Positions 60,396 to 64,000 of a stretch of DNA of 64,000 nt are shown piece after piece. Numbering within the stretch: position 1 is the stretch's first letter; each line of letters starts with the position of its first letter. A model generated the notes under the pieces. That model ran no database searches. It was not told where the DNA came from and saw only the letters and a program-made list of their open reading frames with translations. A program made the translations under genes and the position numbers. This stretch comes from JAICTV01 sp035634055 (GTDB lineage Bacteria > Planctomycetota > Phycisphaerae > Tepidisphaerales > Tepidisphaeraceae), in NCBI GenBank assembly GCA_035634055.1, contig DASQDR010000129.1, positions 1 through 64,000 of the forward strand, read 5' to 3'.

Positions 60396-61166
60396 GTGAT
60401 CCCCATCCCGCACCACCTCACGCGTTGGCTCGGCCGGCACGGACACTTCGTGTTGCTCGGCGTGCTGCTCGTCGTCGGCGGCACCTGGGCATTTATCGAG
60501 CTGGCGGACGAGGTCGGCGAGGGGGACACCCAGCAGTTCGACGAGTGGGCCCTCCGCGCCCTCCGCCAGCCGGACCACCCGGAGCTGCCGATCGGCCCGC
60601 GGTGGATGCACGAGGTCGGCCGCGACCTTACCGCCATCGGTGGCGTCGCGGTCCTCAGCGGCATCACCTTCCTGGTTGCAGGCTACATGCTGATGGCGCG
60701 CAAGTACCACGCGATGTGGCTAGTGCTGGCGGCGACGTTCAGCGGACTGGTGGTCAGCACGCTGCTCAAGCACCTGTTCGGGCGGGATCGACCGGACATC
60801 GTCCCGCACCTCTCGCACGTCTACACGTCCAGCTTCCCCAGCGGGCACTCGATGCTGTCAGCAGTCGTTTACCTGACCCTCGGCAGCTTGCTCGCGCGGC
60901 TGGCGCCGGGGTGGAAGATCAAGATCTACTTCATCACCGCCGCGCTGCTGATCACCTTCCTGGTCGGCGTCAGCCGCGTCTACATGGGCGTCCACTACCC
61001 GACTGACGTGCTGGCGGGTTGGACGGCCGGCCTGGTGTGGGCGATCATCTGCTGGCTCGCCGCAAGGCAGTTGCAGCGCCGCGGGAGCGTTGAGAAGGAC
61101 ACGCAGCAGACACAGGACCTCCAGCACGAGGGCGCCATCGCGCCTTCCTACGCCCCCAAACCCTGA
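60396..61166 (+). CDS. PAP2-family membrane phosphatase
   Basis: A 256-aa type 2 phosphatidic-acid phosphatase-like membrane enzyme, expected to dephosphorylate lipid phosphates such as phosphatidic acid or undecaprenyl pyrophosphate on the outer face of the inner membrane. The three phosphatase motifs are complete: KHLFGRDRP, PSGH (in SSFPSGHS) and SRVYMGVHYPTD, set among five or six membrane helices. The start is a GTG at 60396 (VIPIPHHLTR); the frame is open to 60219 but the added residues are Arg/Gly-rich and follow the GNAT stop. A charged 30-residue tail ends the protein. The next gene, a beta-galactosidase, follows after about 55 bases. Confidence 0.92.
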   Translation: MIPIPHHLTRWLGRHGHFVLLGVLLVVGGTWAFIELADEVGEGDTQQFDEWALRALRQPDHPELPIGPRWMHEVGRDLTAIGGVAVLSGITFLVAGYMLMARKYHAMWLVLAATFSGLVVSTLLKHLFGRDRPDIVPHLSHVYTSSFPSGHSMLSAVVYLTLGSLLARLAPGWKIKIYFITAALLITFLVGVSRVYMGVHYPTDVLAGWTAGLVWAIICWLAARQLQRRGSVEKDTQQTQDLQHEGAIAPSYAPKP

Positions 61167-61221
61167 AGCTCGCGCGCCGGCAGCGGTGCACCCCGCGCGC
61201 GCGATCACGCGACAACACATC

Positions 61222-63228
61222 ATGAAAATTGGAACGTACTACTACCCCGAGCAGTGGCCCGAGAACCAGTGGGAGCGGGACTTTGACCGCATGGCGGAGA
61301 TGGGGTTGCAGATCGTGCACATGGGGGAGTTCGCCTGGTTCACCATGGAGCCGGAGCCGGGCAAGTTCCGCTTCGAGTGGCTCGAGCGCTGCCTGGAGAT
61401 GGCGCGGGCGCGGGAGATGGACGTGATCCTCTGCACGCCGACCGCCGCGCCGCCCGTTTGGCTCGTCCAGCAGCACCCGGACATCCTGCCGACGGCCGAG
61501 GACGGCACGCGCGACCGCTTCGGCGGGCGGCGGCACTACACGCCGACCTCCTCCGCCATGCGCGAGGCGGCCGTGCGGATCGTGACGGCGCTGGCGGAGA
61601 AGTTCGGCGGCCACCCATCGGTCGTCGGCTGGCAGATCGACAACGAGTACTCCAGCAAGGATATGAGCCGCCTCGGCTTCGACCAGGGCGCCGAGACGCA
61701 GTCCGCCTTCCGCCAGTGGCTGCGCGCCAAGTACGGCAGCATCGAATCCCTCAACCGCGCCTGGGGCAACCAGTTCTGGAACCAGTACTACACCGACTTC
61801 GACCAAATCCTGATCCCGCCAACCCGCGAGCCGCGCTACGGCAACCCGCACCAGAACCTTGACGCGTCGCGCTTCTGGTCGCGCGCCTTCGCCGACTTTA
61901 ATAAGCTCCAGGCGGACATCCTGAAGAAGCATGTCGGCCAGCGGTGGATCACCACGAACTTCATGCCGTTCCACCTCGACGTCGATCCCGGCGCGATCGC
62001 CCCCGACGTCTCGCTGATGGCCTGGGACAGCTACCCGATCACCGGCTGGGTGCGCAGCCCGACCAACGACGAATACCGCATGGGCGACCCGGCCAACATC
62101 TCCTTCACGCACGACCTGATGGCCAGCTATCACGGTCGCTGGGGGCTGCTCGAGCTCCAGCCCGGGCACGTGAACTGGAGCGGCTACCCGGTGCTGCCGT
62201 ACCCGAACGTGATCCGCCTGTGGATCTGGACGGCGCTGGCGCACGGGGCGGAGTTCGTCACCACCTACCGCTTCCGCCAGCCGCGGTTCGGCATCGAGCT
62301 GTTTCACGAAGGCCTGGTGGAGCCGGACGGCGTGACGCCATCGCCCGGCGGCGAGCAGTTCGTCCACGTGATCGACGAATTGAAGCAGATCGACAAGGCC
62401 AAGTGGAACGCCGGCGCGGACAACTTCGACCCCGATTCCACCGTCGGACTGCTCTTCGATTTCGAGCAGTTGTGGTGGTACGAGACGCTCCCGCAGGCCA
62501 AGCGCTGGAGCCAGCCGCACTGGGTCCGCCTGTGGTACCAGGCGGCCGCCCGGCGCGGGCTGCGCGTGAAGGTCCTTCACCCAAAGCAACCCTGGCCGGC
62601 GGGGCTGAAGCTGGTCGTCGCGCCCGGCATGCAGATGGTCGACGACGCCGACGTGCAGCAGTTGCACGAGTTCGTCGGGGGCGGCGGGCACCTCGTCCTC
62701 ACCTGCCGTACCGCGCTGATGGACCGCAACGGCCAACTCTGGGAAGGCAAGCTCGCCCACCCGATCCTCGACATGATCGGCGCCGAGATCGAGGCGTACG
62801 ACTCGCTGCCCGAGGAGTGCTGGGGCGAGGTGGAGATGGACGCGAAGAAGTACCCGTGGGGCGTCTGGGGCGACCTCCTTTACGCCGCCGAGGGGACGAA
62901 GGTGCTGGCGAAGTACTCCAACCAATTCTACGCCGGCGCCGCCGCCGTCACGCAGTGCAAGCGTGCCAAGGGGGGATCGACCACGTACTGCGGCGTCCAC
63001 GGCGAGGCGGCGTTCGTCGACGCGCTGGTCGAGCGCCTGGCGACGCAGATCGGCCTGAAGGGCCAGTCGCCGCCGCTGCCGTCGCGCGTGCAGGTCATCC
63101 GCCGCGGACCTTACCACGTGCTGCTGAACTACCTCGACACGCAGGTCGTCGCGCCGGCGGCAAAGGGGGCAAGGTTCCTCGTCGGCACCCGCCGCGTCGA
63201 ACCGGCGGGGGTGGCGATCTGGGAGTGA
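61222..63228 (+). CDS. Beta-galactosidase, GH42 family
   Basis: A 668-aa glycosidase that hydrolyses terminal beta-galactosides. The TIM barrel starts at once (MKIGTYYYPEQWPENQWERD). The acid/base is Glu142 in WQIDNEYSS and the likely nucleophile Glu311 in LLELQPGHVNW; the trimerisation-type domain (about 400-610) includes LLFDFEQLWWYETLP and a C-terminal beta domain follows. No signal peptide is seen, so action on imported oligosaccharides is likely. The ATG at 61222 was chosen from the family start; no clear ribosome-binding site precedes it. The gene follows the PAP2 phosphatase on the same strand. Confidence 0.96.
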   Translation: MKIGTYYYPEQWPENQWERDFDRMAEMGLQIVHMGEFAWFTMEPEPGKFRFEWLERCLEMARAREMDVILCTPTAAPPVWLVQQHPDILPTAEDGTRDRFGGRRHYTPTSSAMREAAVRIVTALAEKFGGHPSVVGWQIDNEYSSKDMSRLGFDQGAETQSAFRQWLRAKYGSIESLNRAWGNQFWNQYYTDFDQILIPPTREPRYGNPHQNLDASRFWSRAFADFNKLQADILKKHVGQRWITTNFMPFHLDVDPGAIAPDVSLMAWDSYPITGWVRSPTNDEYRMGDPANISFTHDLMASYHGRWGLLELQPGHVNWSGYPVLPYPNVIRLWIWTALAHGAEFVTTYRFRQPRFGIELFHEGLVEPDGVTPSPGGEQFVHVIDELKQIDKAKWNAGADNFDPDSTVGLLFDFEQLWWYETLPQAKRWSQPHWVRLWYQAAARRGLRVKVLHPKQPWPAGLKLVVAPGMQMVDDADVQQLHEFVGGGGHLVLTCRTALMDRNGQLWEGKLAHPILDMIGAEIEAYDSLPEECWGEVEMDAKKYPWGVWGDLLYAAEGTKVLAKYSNQFYAGAAAVTQCKRAKGGSTTYCGVHGEAAFVDALVERLATQIGLKGQSPPLPSRVQVIRRGPYHVLLNYLDTQVVAPAAKGARFLVGTRRVEPAGVAIWE

Positions 63229-63292
63229 TGACTCGATCCGCACTAAGTCGCGCGGCGGCCGCGAATGTTATGCAGCGGCAAAGGCGTCTCGC

Positions 63293-63344
63293 GCAGCGGC
63301 GGCGCGTCCCGTGCAGCGGCGGCGCGTCCCGTGCAGCGGCGGCA
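63293..63344. repeat. 20-bp tandem direct repeat
   Basis: Unit GCAGCGGCGGCGCGTCCCGT occurs at 63293-63312 and 63313-63332, followed by 11 bases of a third copy. It lies in the intergenic stretch after the beta-galactosidase gene, immediately before the palindromic repeat copy B. Confidence 0.85.
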
Positions 63345-63353
63345 GCTTCCGAT

Positions 63354-63439
63354 GTCATCCTGAGCGTACCCGCGAAGGATCTCGGGCTCGTGCGATGCTC
63401 TCGGTCCCGAGATCGCTCGCGTATACGCTTCGGGATGAC
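63354..63439. repeat. Dispersed imperfect palindromic repeat, copy B
   Basis: An 86-base inverted repeat: the left arm starts GTCATCCTGAGCG and reads on through GCGAAGGATCTCGGG; the right arm starts CCCGAGATCGC and ends CTTCGGGATGAC. The arms pair over about 34 bases with a few mismatches. Copy A at 39050-39142 shares the right arm. It lies between the convergent beta-galactosidase and DUF1206 genes. Confidence 0.75.
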
Positions 63440-63517
63440 GGTGTTCGCGAAGTACCAGCCCAACGACCGCGCGCAAGATTTCGCTCCGACTTCGCCCACT
63501 CCACGCGTGCGCGTTGC

Positions 63518-64000
63518 TCACACGCGAATGTGCCGCCAGCGGGCCAGGACGAAGTCGTAGAGCCCGTAGGCGACCAGTCCCAGCGCGACCGTGCCGAGCA
63601 GGTAGGGGCCATACGGCTGACGCGCCAGTTCCGCCAGCGCGCCGCCGAGGCCGTGGGCTTGGTTCGCGTCGAAATCTTTGGCGGCCTTGACGAGGAACAG
63701 ACCCATGAGGGCGAAGACGACGCCGCGGGCGGCGACCCCGAAGCGGCTGACGCCGCGGATCCACTTCTTCGCGCCCGGCCCGACCTCGGTCAGCACCAGC
63801 CGCTTGTCGAGGCTCCCGCGGCAGCCGTCGATCACCTGCTTCACGCCGTAACAGACCACGCCGACGCCGATCGCAGCGACGATCCACCGCCCGAAGGGGT
63901 AGTCCATCACGGCACCGGTCCAGTCGTGCAGCTTCTGGTCCTCGCCGCTGGCCGCGCGGCGCGAGCCGATCAGCAGGCTGATCGCACCGAGCACCAGCCC
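63518..64000 (-). CDS. DUF1206-domain membrane protein, partial at the right edge
   Basis: The C-terminal 160 residues of a membrane protein of the DUF1206 type, which normally holds three copies of a two-helix unit in about 260-280 residues; the N-terminal part lies beyond the window. Two units are visible: one around WIVAAIGVGVVCYGVKQVIDG with FGVAARGVVFALMGLFLVKAA, and one around GPYLLGTVALGLVAYGLYDFV. The frame is open to base 64000, and the in-frame GTG at 63994 is unlikely to be the true start. Function in this family is unknown. Confidence 0.85.
   Translation of the reverse strand, partial: GLVLGAISLLIGSRRAASGEDQKLHDWTGAVMDYPFGRWIVAAIGVGVVCYGVKQVIDGCRGSLDKRLVLTEVGPGAKKWIRGVSRFGVAARGVVFALMGLFLVKAAKDFDANQAHGLGGALAELARQPYGPYLLGTVALGLVAYGLYDFVLARWRHIRV

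Noticed and set aside
60283..63263. Identical 18-mer AGTCGCGCGGCGGCCGCG at 60283-60300 and 63246-63263 as a functional repeat
   Set aside because: Short, GC-only sequence; two chance or slippage-related occurrences after stop codons are not enough to call an element.

Overview
The window is high-GC, gene-dense DNA that looks like a planctomycete, probably of the Phycisphaerae/Tepidisphaerales type. The placement is an inference. It rests on four consecutive secreted proteins ending in dockerin-like EF-hand pairs plus PEP-CTERM tails, on a calcium-binding repeat protein opening with an LExLExRxLL-like N-terminus, on huge autotransporter-type beta-strand repeat proteins, on a lone type II pseudopilin and on GTG starts. 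No mobile element, CRISPR array or phage gene was seen.

Layout. 1-710: a small coiled-coil protein and tRNA-Phe, converging on a perfect 20-bp hairpin. 797-5980 (minus): a glycerol-phosphate cluster read as HAD phosphatase, glpD, secreted glycerophosphodiesterase, glpT. 6373-39007 (plus): the centrepiece, an RTX-type calcium-binding protein followed by seven tightly packed genes. These are three giant beta-strand-repeat/PEP-CTERM proteins (2491, 1235 and 3490 aa), a trypsin-like protease with the same C-terminal cassette, an outer-membrane beta-barrel, a FecR-domain lipoprotein and a CHASE2-adenylate/guanylate cyclase. Five of the six junctions among these seven genes are overlaps or gaps of at most 12 nt, four of them overlaps (three ATGA-type plus an 11-nt one at the barrel/FecR junction are accompanied by a further ATGA at protease/barrel). 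39218-43838: amidohydrolase, HDAC-family deacetylase, double-GNAT acetyltransferase, a Pro/Ala-rich secreted protein and rpmA. 43943-53644 (mostly minus): aspS, a GH113-like glycosidase lipoprotein, a DUF4126 protein (plus), two uncharacterised proteins, hisS, a pseudopilin and tig. 53832-63228 (mostly plus): a secreted beta-helix protein, a coupled pair (uncharacterised protein and amidohydrolase), a PH-like membrane protein and hpt (minus), zinc-finger thioredoxin, GNAT, PAP2 phosphatase and GH42 beta-galactosidase. The right edge cuts a DUF1206 membrane protein.

How the genes may work together. The glp cluster could hydrolyse exported glycerophosphodiesters, import glycerol-3-phosphate, and oxidise or dephosphorylate it. 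The 30-kb plus-strand array looks like one polycistron that makes a calcium-dependent cell-surface or matrix layer, with a protease sharing its sorting signals and, at the 3' end, a barrel/FecR/CHASE2-cyclase set that could report envelope or matrix state as a cyclic nucleotide. The parts are recognisable families; the combination as a single unit is the most interesting feature of the window, and its function is inference.

Limits: all calls come from reading translations and motifs by eye; no database search was run. Starts were chosen from ribosome-binding sites, overlaps and domain boundaries, and alternatives are named.
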